64,000 nucleotides of DNA from Heliocidaris tuberculata. Its lineage: Eukaryota; Echinodermata; Echinoidea; Camarodonta; Echinometridae. The stretch's first letter is position 1, and each line of letters begins with the position of its first letter. The translations under genes and the position numbers were made by a program. Below are positions 11,039-22,435 of the stretch, piece after piece. The notes below the pieces were generated by a model, which did not search any database, was not told where the DNA came from, and worked only from the letters and a program-made list of their open reading frames with translations. The DNA lies in assembly GCA_025618425.1 (NCBI GenBank), contig CM046845.1, forward strand, positions 7,059,491 to 7,123,490, written 5' to 3'.

Positions 11039-11780
11039 AAAGACAGAGACAGACAGAGAGAGAGAGAGAGAAAGAGGAGTGGGGGGGGGGGAAGAAGGGA
11101 AACATTATAGAGTGAGAAACAGTCAAATGTATAGACAGAAAGAGAGAGGGAGACAGGAAAAGGAAAAATTGATAACTTCGTGCTTCTGGCTAGGGAAGGG
11201 TGTGGGAGAAATAGAATCTGTTAAAAACAATCAATTATTAAAGTGTATGTCAAGAAAGAAAACACATGACATGGAAATAAATGATAGATGAACATATAGA
11301 AACGGATGCGAGGGGATGCGAATAGGGATAGCATAAAGAGGGAACATGGAGTTTCATCGAGACTCGATCATGTACGCTGATTTTGAAATCGATTGAAATG
11401 CCGAGCTTGAAAACAAGAGACTTTTTGTCAATTCAGAGTTTCGAGTATATGTTTTTCATCATTGATTTGTAGGCAGGATTGTGGATAAACACTTAAGGTG
11501 AAGTAAAGGTTGAACAAGGGAAGGAAGAGAGGAATCGAAGAATATAGATAGAGAAAGATAAATAAGTAGATAGCTAGATTTGAAAAAAAATAGAGGATTG
11601 TTAGATAGATGCAGTAGATAGATAGATAGATAAAGAAATATAAAGAGCGAGGGGCTTGAGAGGGAGACTGGGATGGAGAATGAAAGTGTACAGAAGGAGG
11701 AGAGGGAGAGAGGGAGGGAGAGAGAGAGAGAAGAAGAAGAAGAAGAAGAAGTGAAAGAGAGAGAAAGAAAGAAAGACAAA
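11039..11780. repeat. Scattered GA/GATA-rich patches
   Basis: GACA/GA repeats at 11040-11075, a G run at 11081-11090, GATA-type repeats at 11535-11640 and GA/GAA repeats at 11695-11780 are separated by AT-rich single-copy DNA. Open frames here are low complexity. Confidence 0.75.
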
Positions 11781-12008
11781 AAGGATAGAGTGAAGTGTAA
11801 AATAGCGAACCAATTGAATTTGCTAGACAAGATTATGGAAAGAATGATGTTAAACAATCATCAACTTTATAGGCACCTAAAACGGGAATGTCAGGGAAAC
11901 ACTTATTGAACTTATTTCATCAAAAGTAATTTTAAAAAGTGAATAAGAAGTAAGCGCCCGTGAGCAAATTAATAAATACCTGACGTGTTGCACTTATCTG
12001 TCTATCTG

Positions 12009-12097
12009 TCTCTCCCCCTCCCCCTTCCCCTCCCCCTCCCCCTCCCCCCCTCCCCCTCCCCCTCCTCTCTCTCCCTCTGTCTCACTCTGTCTCTCTC

Positions 12098-12153
<56 letters not shown>

Positions 12154-12156
12154 AGC
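12009..12156. repeat. (CCCCCT)n then (CT)n
   Basis: CCCCTC-type hexamers at 12012-12064 grade into CT dinucleotides, which are uninterrupted from about 12108 to 12146. A poly-A run of about 24 bases follows further on at 12328-12351. Confidence 0.9.
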
Positions 12157-12159
12157 AGA

Positions 12160-12827
12160 AAGTTAGGCTAGATTTCCAAATCCGAGAAAAACCCGACAGA
12201 TTCACCCTATCCTAATTGCCTGTCCACTTATACTAACGAACACTGGATTTACAGGTACAAGTGAAATAGGATCTTAGCTGGCACTTTGTAGCCATGCAGT
12301 AATGAGCTACTGCGGCTAAAACGCGACAAAAAAAAAAAAAAAAAAAAAAAACGGTGGCAGGTATCTGTGACCTGTCGGCATCATTATTTTAGATTCGGTG
12401 CGGATGGCATCGCTTCTCAGACATTTTTCAATGTAAATTAATTGGCAGTATCATTTTTCCCCTGGTATTTGACAGTTTATTTGAACATTCTTAGTGACAT
12501 GATCACTACCATCATTACGACCACAGCAACGAAGATACCATTGACAAGTACCTTCATTCGTTCCTTTTTTCTTTTCTTTTTTTCCTCCTTCTTTTACAGT
12601 CAGTTTTTATTCTTAATCCTTGTCAATATTGTTCTCATCATTCTTATTTCATTCCTGTTTAGTTGACTTTTCTTTAATACCTCATTATATTTTCTCTCTC
12701 TTGTTTGTTTGCTCTCCATTTTCATGTCTTCATGCACTTCCGACACACGCTGATGAAATGCACATCCAATTATTTTTAAAATTGTGACGCCCTGTTTAGT
12801 TAGAATAAAAATAAGTTTGATATTGAT
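12160..12827. other. Non-repetitive AT-rich stretch
   Basis: Contains the A24 run noted above and pyrimidine-rich DNA at 12550-12670. No gene was recognised. Confidence 0.35.
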
Positions 12828-13035
12828 CAGTTGGCGAATTTAGAGGGGGCACTTCCGGCCCTTGCCCCCCCCCCCCCTTGAAAGAAAAGTGTACATTTTG
12901 TCCCCCTTTTTGTGATTTGTGCTCCCCCCCCCCCCCATCCTTTACGAAATCCTGGAACATGCCCTCATGATTCTGCCTTCTGCATGCCCTCTTCCATACA
13001 CCCCCCCCCCCCTCCTCCTCCTCCGAAACCACGAC
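12828..13035. mobile_element. Degenerate CAGTGGCGGATCC-like element rich in C runs
   Basis: The left end CAGTTGGCGAATTTAGAGGG resembles a mutated CAGTGGCGGATCCAGGGGG terminus. Three C runs of 11-14 bases follow at about 12866, 12925 and 13002. The right boundary is not clear. The open frames opposite it are low complexity. Confidence 0.45.
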
Positions 13036-14700
13036 CAATACCTTATTCCAGCTGAAAGATGTTTTCTAAGTAAATAATTCATTTTGTTTTCAAGATTTAA
13101 GTACGCATCACGTAGAGTGCGACAAACTAAATAAGAGTGCGAAGGAGACGCTCGTCTTTCGCATTTGTGGTTTTCGATACCTCTGAAAACAACCGATAGC
13201 ATCTCGGATGTTAACGATTACCTGGAGCGCATCCATACCAAGTTTCTTCTTATTCAATTAGGAAGCTTTTGTCCGCCTTCTACTAAAATTCAAACACGAC
13301 GCGCGCTGGGTTTCAGCTCGATCTGAAATCGAGTTTAACAAAGTACGTTAGACCGAGTTCTAAGTTTTCCTTTTTTAAAACATGACTATAGTCCTCGCAT
13401 ATAGGGTTAAATTAATACGAGCCTCATGTGTTTCCTAATCTATCGTGGAAAACGTGAAAAGGAAAGATCTGCAAGTCAAATGCAGTAAAGAAGAAATGAT
13501 TGTCCGTATGGAATTTCTGCCCCTTTCTAATCACAGATAAGTAATTTACTAAGGAACAAGTACGCATCGATCGCCGAGGAAAAAAAATGAATGCAACGGA
13601 AAGCGGTTCGAAGCAAAATCTCAACAACGTGTGATTTCAAATGTATCGTATCAAGAAAGAGATGACTTCCTTATTTGCACATTCTACATGTCAAAGTGAC
13701 ACGAAAGGCGAGCCAAATATTACCAGGGGCTGTAGCCACTTATTCCTGGGGCCGAAACAGGGTTTTTCTCCTTCACAGCCCTTAGCTCTAGGATTTAATC
13801 CTGGGTGCCATCCCCTTTCAGGATCGTGGCCACAGCTAAACAGGAGTTTGGCCTCCCCAGATTATAGATGAAAACACTCCTATACTGTCGAATTCCTTTT
13901 CTTGTTTTTCCCGCATGAACAGATCGCAGTCACTTAATTGCCAAAAGGTTCAAAATCAAACACTTCCACGCTTATGCCTACGTCATATAATGGGCAATAT
14001 TTTACAGTGTAGTCGCGGTTCGATGGTAAAAAAAACAAACAAAAAACAAAGAAATTAACAAACGAAAGCATTTCGGAATGACATCCCTTATGTTTCCACA
14101 TCAAATTCTATCTGTGGAAGAAAATAACACTCACATTTTTAAAAACTCGTAAAGACGCACCCCTTCAGACAAGCATACGCCAAACTTTATGCCTGCTGCC
14201 TAAAGAAGAATTAGCAGATGTGATAACGATGGAGTACTTAACTGTCGCATATATAGCTCTCCTGAACAATCCTCGGGTATTGATGAGTATTGTTTTTTAT
14301 CTCTGAAGAACTGATGATTTGAATTTCAGATTAACCAGCTTCGCTCTGATGTAAATGCACGAAGAAAGGATCGAGCTACGCACCTGGGCATTGTCAAAAC
14401 AATTCTCCGTAGAGATTTCGACCACTGACATATTTCGTTACCCGGAGTACTCGATGTTTTATGTTTTAGGAGATTTCTTGTGGGGATTAAAAGCATGAAA
14501 GCGGGCTGGAATACTGAATGCGTTTCAGGTGATGTTTGTTCGTAGTTCATGGGTGAAGGCTACCATGAAATAAGTAGGCGTTATGGAAAGAAAATATCTT
14601 GCACAGGAATTTGGTCGCTTTTCTTTCTTTCTTTCTTCCTTTTCTTTTCTTTTGCATATGTTTTTGTTTTTGTTTGTGAAGCAGTTTGAATCTTTGGTTT
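13036..14700. other. Long repeat-poor block, function unknown
   Basis: Mostly single-copy DNA of balanced composition, one of the longest repeat-free stretches in the first half of the window. Short open frames at 13424-13627 (minus), 13641-13871 (plus) and 14326-14550 (minus) have no recognisable motif. A CTTT-rich pyrimidine tract lies at 14620-14655. Confidence 0.35.
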
Positions 14701-14714
14701 GAATCTTTGCCGAA

Positions 14715-14825
14715 ACACCAACGTCCTTTGGCAAGACATTGATCTACATTTTGCTACACTCGACCTAGGTGTAGTAAGTGGGTACCTGCGTGGGATTTAT
14801 TCCTTAAATGCACTGAGCGTTTGTC
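14715..14825 (+). mobile_element. SINE body fragment
   Basis: CGTCCTTTGGCAAGACATTG, then CTACACTCGACCTAGGTGTA, then GGGTACCTG and a closing AATGCACTGAGCG match the body of tRNA-derived SINEs that I associate with sea urchin genomes. The tRNA-like head is missing upstream, so the copy is 5'-truncated or diverged. The related block at 41935-41990 supports the family assignment. Confidence 0.6.
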
Positions 14826-15059
14826 AAGCAAAAGTTCATGAACTGTCGACTTCCTTCACAATATTTCCAATGTTTTAAACAAATGTTTGAGAAGAGCTTC
14901 CGAAAAAAAGACATTAACCTACGCTTCCACTGATAGATATCGATTCTACAACATAAACATGAATAAAACACAAGTCACAAAACATAGTGAACCGAGTGTG
15001 ATTCAACCTGAACATTTCTAGTCCATCAAGACAACTGGAAACAACTTGTTCATGCATTT

Positions 15060-15290
15060 TAAGACTGTTTATCTTCATCTTTGGAGAGAGAGAGAGATGG
15101 GGTAGGAGAGGAGAAGAAAGATAGAGAGACAGAGAGAGAAAGATAGAGAGAGAGAGGGAGGAAGGGGAAAGAACTTTCACCCAGTTTTCGATTTTTAGAA
15201 GAGTCATACTTAAATGCTAATTGTGAACTTGGTGAAAGAGAGAGAGGGGACAAGGGTATAGGGGGAAAGTAAGATATAAATAAGAAAAAT

Positions 15291-15321
<31 letters not shown>

Positions 15322-16110
15322 AGAACATTTTGCCCAGTTTTCGATTCTTGGAAGAGTCATACTTCAGCAGTAGATGTGGACTTTGTGTGAGAGAGAGAGA
15401 GAGAGGGGGAGGGGGAGAGGGGGAGAAAAAGATATAAATAAGAAAAATAGAAAGAGAGAGAGAGAGAGAGAGAGTGGAGAACCTTTGCCCAGTTTTCGAT
15501 TCTTGGAAGAGTCATACTTCAGCAGTAGATGTGGACTTTGTGTGAGAGAGAGAGAGAGAGAGGGGGAGGGGGAGAGGGGGAGAAAAAAGATATAAATAAG
15601 AAAAATAGAAAGAGAGAGAGAGAGAGAGAGAGAGAGTGGAGAACCTTTGCCCAGTTTTCGATTCTTGGAAGAGTCATACTTCAGCAGTAGATGTGGACTT
15701 TGTGTGAGAGAGAGAGAGAGGGGAGGGGAGAGGGGGAGAAAAGATATAAATAAGATAAATAGAAAGAGAGAGAGAGAAAGAGGGGAGAGGGGGAGAGAAA
15801 GATATAAATAAGATAAATAGAAAGAAAGAGAGGGGAGAGAACCTTTTACCTATCAGCTTTAGATTCTTGGAAGAGTCATACTTCAGCAGTAGATGTGGAC
15901 ATAGTGAGAGAGACACAGAGAGAGAGAGAGACGGAGAAAGAGACTGAGAGAGGGATAGAGTGAAAGAGAGAGAGACAGAGACAGAGAGAATGAGAGATGG
16001 AATAGGAATATATAAATAAGAAAAATATACAGAGGGAGGGGAGAAACTTTTGCTCAGCTTTCGAATATTGGAAGAGTCATAAGTCGTCAGCGGTAGATGT
16101 GGACATGGTA
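15060..16110. repeat. GA-rich tandem duplications with a conserved 50-bp block
   Basis: The block CCCAGTTTTCGATTCTTGGA, continuing through GAGTCATACTTCAGCAG and TAGATGTGGAC, recurs near 15180, 15333, 15488, 15650, 15845 and 16055. GA tracts and a GATATAAATAAGAAAAATAG segment lie between copies. The copies from 15333 to 15700 are almost identical with a period of 155-162 bp, which indicates recent tandem duplication, while the outer copies are more diverged. Open frames across it on both strands are artefacts. The block is not a gene I recognise. Confidence 0.85.
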
Positions 16111-16192
16111 AATTGCAATTTGAAACTTGCATGCTCTAAAAAGTAACCTTACAATTTTACTGCTTAACGAACAATGCTTTGAAAGGATAGAA

Positions 16193-16600
16193 AATGAGAG
16201 AGAGGGGGGGGGGGGGTAAGGAAAGACAGGGAGAGAGGGGGAAGGAGAAATAGAAGGAGAGAAAAGGAGAAACTAACAAAATAAAAAAGGAAGGAGAGAG
16301 AGAATGAAAGGCAAGGATTGAAGGAGGGAAGAATAAAGTGTGAGAGAAAGAAAGGGAGAGAAAGAGAAAGAGAGATGGGGAGGGGAAGGGAAGAAAGGGA
16401 AGAAGGGTGGGGGAGAGAAAAATAAAAAGGAAGGAAGGGAGGGCGATTGAGAGAGGGGAGAAAGGAAAATAGAGAATAGATGGGATGGGAGAGAGAGAGA
16501 GAGATAGAGAGAAAGAAAGATAAAGACAGAAAAGCAGCTTTCGCCCTACTATCCATTCTTAGAAGAGTCAGGATTCATACTTCCAGGAGTAGATGGGGAC
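16193..16600. repeat. GA/GGGA-rich tract plus another 50-bp block copy
   Basis: Purine-rich DNA extends from 16193 to about 16535, including a G run at 16204-16216. A diverged copy of the TCCATTCTTAGAAGAGTCA block lies at 16545-16600, which extends the array above. The 130-codon minus-strand open frame is low complexity. Confidence 0.8.
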
Positions 16601-17026
16601 GTGGAGGATTGCTATTTGCCATTTGGTAAATTGGTAAGGGATTTAGCCGCTTCGGAAGGAGGTAAATAAAAAGCGACTTTTCTACAATGAGCATAGGAAG
16701 CATTCCTTTACAGAAAGCAGTACTTGTAGGCTTTACCTCATGTAACCTATATCTCTAATTGCACTCGATTTCTTCGACTTTGCTCTAGAATTTTTTTCTT
16801 CTTTTCGGTTAATAAATCATTCCTCAAACTCTCGTATTCGTACACTTCTTTCATGCTCCACTCTTTTTCCCCCCTACATCTACTTCTTGCATTTCGGTAT
16901 TCCATTTTCTCTCCATTTCCCGCTAATTAAATCTCCCTATTCTGACTTTATCTATATTTTTTGGTTGTATCATTCAGATCCATTCTCACTGTGATAATTT
17001 TGTCTGGTTGCTGCTAATGTCCACTT

Positions 17027-17030
<4 letters not shown>
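16601..17030. other. AT-rich stretch, no gene seen
   Basis: Pyrimidine-rich single-copy DNA between the GA array and the CT microsatellite. Nothing was recognised. Confidence 0.4.
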
Positions 17031-17083
<53 letters not shown>

Positions 17084-17135
17084 TCTTCTCTATTTCTCTC
17101 TCTTTCTCTCTCTTTCTTTTTCTCTATCTCCCCTT
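17031..17135. repeat. (CT)n microsatellite
   Basis: An uninterrupted CT run from about 17032 to 17078, then interrupted CT/CTTT to about 17135 and GTCT-rich DNA to 17195. Confidence 0.9.
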
Positions 17136-17199
17136 CTCTATCTCTTTGCTTATGTGCTCTCTGTCTGTCTGTCTCTCTCTGTCTCTCTCTCTTTCATTT

Positions 17200-18237
17200 C
17201 TATTCCTCTGTCCATCTTGTCTCTCAATATCTCTTACACTCTCTTTCTTTAATTCTCTTCGAAATTCCAAACAAAATTTTGATGCCGGCATGTATAGAGG
17301 TCATCTAATAAGGACATTATCAACAAGGTATATCACATCGCTATCATGATAGCGTGTTTCATCTCACAAGACTAGCACCAACAAAAAATAAATAAAAAAT
17401 GAAAAGAATGCAAGAAACATGTTTCTGGAGTACTGTAGCAAAAACATACGAATAAATCATCGGGTGGATGACAATTTTCGAATCATTTCCTCAAGATGAA
17501 TGACTTCATGACCGGCATTAATGACAGGCCTGGGCATCGGTAATTTCCTCCAATGGCCTTTGCTAAAGGTTAATAAATCTAGAATGAGCGACAGTAGATG
17601 TCACGAATTGAAAATTTCTTTGAAATCAAGCGTGTGAGTGACGATAACGTGCCAATAATTAGAGGGGTACTGATCGAGGCATTTAAAGGGAAGAAGAAAA
17701 ACCTTCGGATGGAAAATGATTTTAGAAAGATTTTTTTCTGCTTTGATTTACGAGGCAAATATGTAGCGTTTCATTTGGTTGAAGTGATGGGCCTGCAAAG
17801 TTCTAGGGGAAACTGGGGTGAAATATTGCCACCTTTTACCTAAGGCACATTTTATTTTAGATAAGGATTGCGTGAAGAGAAACAGCGTTCTTTTACTTCT
17901 AACAAAGCTGTAGAGTTACTTTTCTTTTTCTTTGACAATTAATACTCTTTATATTCTCGGACAATATATTTCAGGTTCGTTTGTACCATTTATACTGTAA
18001 AAGCACTTGTAAAAGCGAAATGTGAAATAATAAACTGAAAATGCAAACGAAACTGAAAATTTTACCGAATGTCAATAAAAACCTTTATCAATATTCATGT
18101 GAAATGTCTATAATTTTATTCGTTAACCGACTCATCTATTATGAGAATGTTGATGAGGAAAGATAAGATCATTCAAGAAGCTTTCCTTGATAGAACAATT
18201 TTTTATCTGGTTTCTCAGGCATGTGCCATCAAATCAA
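17200..18237. other. AT-rich single-copy stretch
   Basis: No transposon ends or RNA gene were seen. An 81-codon open frame at 17598-17843 has no recognisable domain and I take it as chance. Confidence 0.35.
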
Positions 18238-18296
18238 CCATGGGCGGAGGGGGAGGGGGCTCCTCAGTCCCCCTAATGTGTGAAGCTACGCCACTG
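18238..18296. mobile_element. Very short or deleted CAGTGGCG-type element
   Basis: The right end GAAGCTACGCCACTG gives CAGTGGCGTAGCTTC on the minus strand, a terminus of the same type as at 3728. About 55 bp to the left, CCATGGGCGGAGGGGGAGG may be the matching left end. If so, the element is internally deleted. Confidence 0.4.
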
Positions 18297-18711
18297 ATAT
18301 TTGAGAAGGCTTTATGTCTCATTACAGTCGCTTGTTCAACTTTGGTATAGCTTTAAGTTGTTTGGCATCTTAAAGGTTAATGAGGAAGGCTCTGTTTATC
18401 CTCCTTTCGTCAACCTCTTCCTGATGGATGCGAGCTGAGATACGTCCCCAGCGTATTTTTATTTTTCGCGTCAGACGGACTGAGTTTGAAGGGACCAGAC
18501 TGAAAAAAAGAACCTGTGGTGGAGATGGATGGAGAGATAATAAAGATCAAAATGATATCATTATTTTTTTTTTTCAAGACTGAATGACTGAGCGGTTCGG
18601 AAAGAGGAAGACAGCGAGGTGGAGTACAACGAGAATCGGGAGCGCTCCAGCTCAAGTGGGCAGATGTGGATGCAGAAGAGAGAAATTGTGAAAGACAATT
18701 ATTAAACGGAG

Positions 18712-18900
18712 AAGAGAGAGAGAGAAAGATAAACATAAAAGGGGAGATAAGGAGAAAACAATACTGGGGGAAAGACAGAAAGAGAGTGCACGTGAAAGAG
18801 AAAGAGACTAAAAGGAAAGAGAGAGAGAACGAAAGAGAGAAAGAGAAAGAAAGAGAGAGAGAGAAAGATAGATAGATAAAGAGAGAGAGAGAGAGAGAAC
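18712..18900. repeat. GA-rich simple repeat
   Basis: Interrupted GA/GAAA tracts, purest at 18879-18898. The open frames here encode Arg/Glu/Lys or Leu/Ser/Phe repeats. Flanking DNA at 18297-18711 and 18901-19039 shows no gene. Confidence 0.85.
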
Positions 18901-19039
18901 TGCAGGCGTGGTTCTGTGACCTTGATAAAGCTGAAGATCATTCGTATTATGACATGTAGATGATACACTAGGAGCCCACTAAACGTCTTTTTCTTTCACA
19001 ACCGATCGACTTGGTTATATAGAGTTGTGACATAGACCT

Positions 19040-19434
19040 TTAAAGATAAAGTTGAGTTCTGGTCATGCGATGACATTGTGAAAGAAATAGTCACAAATGC
19101 AAAGCAGTTGGAAAAGGGTGATCTTATTTGCATAAGAATTGGTGTGCATTGTGAGGCTTTGGAATCATCAGAATTATAAGAAATTGATCCAATCTCGCTG
19201 AAAAGCACATGCACTGCAAACATGCAGACTTGGGTATATGGGACTGCACACAAATGTGGCAAGAATGCTCGGCCCGAACACTTCAGCTATTTCTTGTCAC
19301 ATTTCGAATGCCTCTGAAGAGCAATCCTTTTCAGGGAAATTTTTTACTATTATGTTCTTTCAAACGCGACATGAAAAGAATGAGAACACTCACAAATTAT
19401 TTTTTACCTTTCTCAGAACCCGACCTTCTCTTGA
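19040..19434 (+). mobile_element. TTAA-flanked MITE, family M1 copy 2
   Basis: Starts TTAAAGATAAAGTTGAGTTC and shares the M1 internal order: GATGACATTGTGAAAG, GGCTTTGGAATCATCA, AAAGCACATGCACTGCA, GGGTATATGGGACTGCA, CACTCACAAATT and a CCTTCTC right end. The right target site is mutated to TTGA. Open frames at 19209-19484 and 19238-19456 lie inside this element and are not conserved in the other copies. Confidence 0.85.
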
Positions 19435-19868
19435 AATCGTACCTTCTCTACTTTGAGGACCATTCCTATGTGAATGGAAAATGACAGGAATGGCTCTGTC
19501 CCCTTTATAAAGATGAAGGCCATTCATATCAAATAGGACAGAGGATTCACTATAGGAGTCCACTAAACGTCACTTATTTGAGATCCGATCGACTGGGTTA
19601 TATAGCGTTGTGGCAGTTCATCAGGGCATCATTCTGCGGGAGATGTGAATATTTTTTGTGGGCAGAACTGTTAAAAATGATGCACGAATCAGAGGAGATA
19701 GTAACAGAGGGATAGTGGAGAGAGAGAGGGGGGGGGGGAGGACAGAGAGAGGGATAAAGAGAGAGAAAGAAAGAATGGAAAGAGAGATGAATAAAGGAAG
19801 AGACGAGGAGAGAAAGTGGGAGGATGAGGGAGAAAGAGAAGAGAAAGTGAGAAGGTGAGATAGAGAAT

Positions 19869-19909
<41 letters not shown>

Positions 19910-20060
19910 GAAGGAGAGATGAATACAGGAAGAGACGGGGGAGAGAGGGGGAGATATAAAGAAAGAGAGAGAGCGCGAGAGAGAGGAACAAAAGGAGACA
20001 GCAAGGGAGAGAAACAGGGAAACATGGAGAGAGAGAGAGAGAGAGAGAGCTGAAGATGGA
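19435..20060. repeat. AT-rich DNA followed by GA-rich tract
   Basis: Purine-rich repeats run from 19717 to 20049, with pure GA at about 19877-19905 and 20029-20049 and a G9 run at 19730-19738. Several overlapping minus-strand open frames of up to 169 codons are Ser/Leu/Phe translations of this tract. The sequence from 19480 to 19600 partly echoes DNA next to the M1 copy upstream: CCACTAAACGTC occurs at both 18976 and 19560. Confidence 0.8.
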
Positions 20061-20640
20061 GGGAGAGCTACGGACAGGGAGGGAGAAAGAGGGTGATAGT
20101 TAGACATGGATGGACAGAATGATCGAACAATAATATCCGGTTGATTGGAAATAAAATATCTTCCTTTTTTGGACTACAACGACGAAATACGAGTGGCTGG
20201 TTTTTAAATCATCCGGCGATATTGTTTGAGCTCCATCCATTAAACATAGGAAATTGGTGATTTGTTTCAATAAAACATCTTTTATATCACAGATCTGTTT
20301 TAAATTGCATCATTATTCTTTTTATGCGTCGCCACTGTCAGCAATTGTCATGCATCAATATCGTTATGAAATCAGACAATGTCTCCAGCGTGCATTTATC
20401 ATACAATAAACAAATAGTCTTGAAGGCGATAATGGTACATTCGACCAAAGCAGGATTAAAAACAGGCATTTTCCCAAATGCATTTTTTTTTCTCTCTGGA
20501 GATTAAAACAAAGGCTTGCATCGAAATGAAGGTGTACACGTTATCAAGAAGAAGCCCATCATCAGATATTGTTTTACAGTCATTATTCTCTCTCTCTCGA
20601 ATTAAATGCCCGATGACTTTTGACTGCAATATTCTCTCTC
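20061..20640. other. AT-rich stretch, no gene seen
   Basis: Single-copy DNA ending in short CT runs at 20588-20600 and 20632-20643. Nothing was recognised. Confidence 0.35.
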
Positions 20641-20663
20641 TCTCCCCCCCCCCCCCCCCCCTT
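20641..20663. repeat. Poly-C tract
   Basis: About 18 consecutive C follow a short CT run. No inverted-repeat end was identified beside it. Confidence 0.85.
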
Positions 20664-20699
20664 CAATGCGATCAGAATGACATGCGGCACAGCATTTTT

Positions 20700-21450
20700 T
20701 TTTTTAAAGTCATGTCGGCACTGTTCCCTTTTAATGCAGGCGTGGGCAAATACTGATAATAGTTTTCTGTTCTTTATTTTCCCCTAGAAAAAAAAATGTT
20801 ATCTTAATATTCAATGGCTGTAACCATAGAAGGCACGGCAATCGCCAAAACAAACTAACTCCACTTAAAGGACAGCAAATCTACCGTTCAGATCGGGGTG
20901 AAGAAGATGTAAAAGTCCTTTACTAAAAACACTTGCCAAGTGACATAACATCTTGATAAAGACTGGACGAATTTGGGGGGACAGAATCGATGGATATCTG
21001 GCATCGCATGGCGCGTTGAAAATGGCGTGAACTTTTTATAGGATGATAATGGCAAGGAGATATAGTGAGAAGCTTTTAGCGTGTCGATCTAACCTCGTGA
21101 TAGGCCCCTGTGGGGGAGGTAGGTGAGCCAGAACTCTTGCGTAAGCGGCTGACAGACAATGGCATGATAAGGAGGGAGATTATTCTTTAAAAAAGTGCCC
21201 CAACGACCTCTTCGAAAAGTGGGTTCATGCCAGGTTTTATTTAGTGATCATCCTAAAAGCCTTTCTCTGTCAGGTTGTGTAATCCACACGGTGTGAGATT
21301 TCATGTCTTGTTTTCTTATGCCCGTTGCATAAGATCTAATTTTGTAATGTCCTTTGTCTGACGTAGGTAGAACAGCGTCATGTTAGAGCACTATCTTATA
21401 CCAAGGAGTTATCACAGTCCTTGATCTTACAAAAGGTGAATTCAAATTAA
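20700..21450. other. Repeat-poor block, possible conserved non-coding DNA
   Basis: The part at 20860-21260 has balanced composition and no simple repeats. It contains no convincing exon. Regulatory function is possible but not shown. Confidence 0.25.
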
Positions 21451-21457
21451 CAGTACA

Positions 21458-21604
21458 GGGGCCCGTTGCACAAAACTTGCGTTTAATCGCAACTCCTAAA
21501 AATCAAACGCAACTCCTAAATGCGCACTTCTGATTGGCTAAAAATAAAGTTGCGTTTGATTTTCCTGAGTTGCGTTCAAACGCAAGTTTTGTGCAACAGG
21601 CCCC
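21458..21604 (+). mobile_element. Foldback MITE, CACAAAAC family, copy 1
   Basis: The arms GGGGCCCGTTGCACAAAACT and, at the right end, the inverse of GGGGCCTGTTGCACAAAACT continue as inverted repeats for about 37 bp. The element is 147 bp with CTGATTGGCTAA in the centre and no coding capacity. A second copy of identical length is at 48376-48522 in the opposite orientation. The next foldback begins two bases after this one. Confidence 0.85.
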
Positions 21605-21605
21605 A

Positions 21606-21754
21606 GGGCATTGTTTCATAAAACCTGTTAGCAATACCGAGTTGAAATAACTGTTAATTAAGCTACTGAAATCCTTGCATCTGATTGGCTGAGAGCAAAT
21701 TTGTCATAGAAATGTGGCAGTTGTTACTGATAACAAGGTTTATGAAACGGGGCC
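21606..21754 (+). mobile_element. Foldback MITE, TTTCATAAA family, copy 1
   Basis: The left end GGCATTGTTTCATAAAACCT and right end (inverse of GGCCCCGTTTCATAAACCTT) form imperfect inverted repeats around about 149 bp. The core ATCCTTGCATCTGATTGGCT followed by GAGAGCAAATTTGTCA also occurs at 53145-53185. It abuts the preceding foldback head to tail. Confidence 0.8.
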
Positions 21755-21908
21755 GAGACACTGCGTTGAATTACTGGCGTATCTTAGGCCTATTGCCTTC
21801 ACTGGCTTGATAAACGCAATCGAAATGACTCCTCGTGTGCAAAAGGGCATGACGTATCTGACAAAATGAAAATAGCGTAACTTTGTGCACATATCCAAGT
21901 CATATCGG

Positions 21909-22153
21909 GGTAACCTCGCTAGTCATAAGGACGGCTATTCATAAGGACCGCTATCCATAACGCGTGACTAAATGAATAGAGGTCCTTCTATATAGCGAGC
22001 AAACCATAGACAAATTGCGTCGCTATTCATAAGGACTTCCGTTCATAAGGACGACTATTCATAACTATACATAAGGACCGCTATTCATAACGCGTGTTAA
22101 ATGAATAGCGGTTTTCTATGAATAGCGGTCCTTATGATTAGCGAGTGGACGCC
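21909..22153. mobile_element. Foldback element with internal ATTCATAAGGAC repeats
   Basis: The near ends CTCGCTAGTCATAAGGACGG and the inverse of CTCGCTAATCATAAGGACCG form inverted repeats. Inside, CTATTCATAAGGAC or a near variant recurs at least five times in both orientations, with ATAACGCGTG twice. The 10-bp direct repeat GTCATATCGG lies at 21899-21908 and again at 22154-22163, directly outside the element. This is consistent with a 9-10 bp target duplication such as Mutator-like elements make. No transposase. Confidence 0.75.
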
Positions 22154-22435
22154 GTCATATCGGTTATATACAAATTTATATCTGTGAACAATACATATTT
22201 CGTTAGTCGTTAACCTGTATCAAAATGTTCGCCTGAACTTCTCACATTTCAGCTACTGAAATAATCGAAAAATTGCAATATTTAGATTGAAATAGATGTA
22301 TTCGTAGCACAAAAGGGGGCATAATATATTACGCCTTCAAAAAATTGAATGGACTTTTTAAAAATGAAACATTTATCTGACTGCAACAAGCTAAATTAAT
22401 ATTTCAACTTATCAACATAAGAATGAAAAGAGAAC

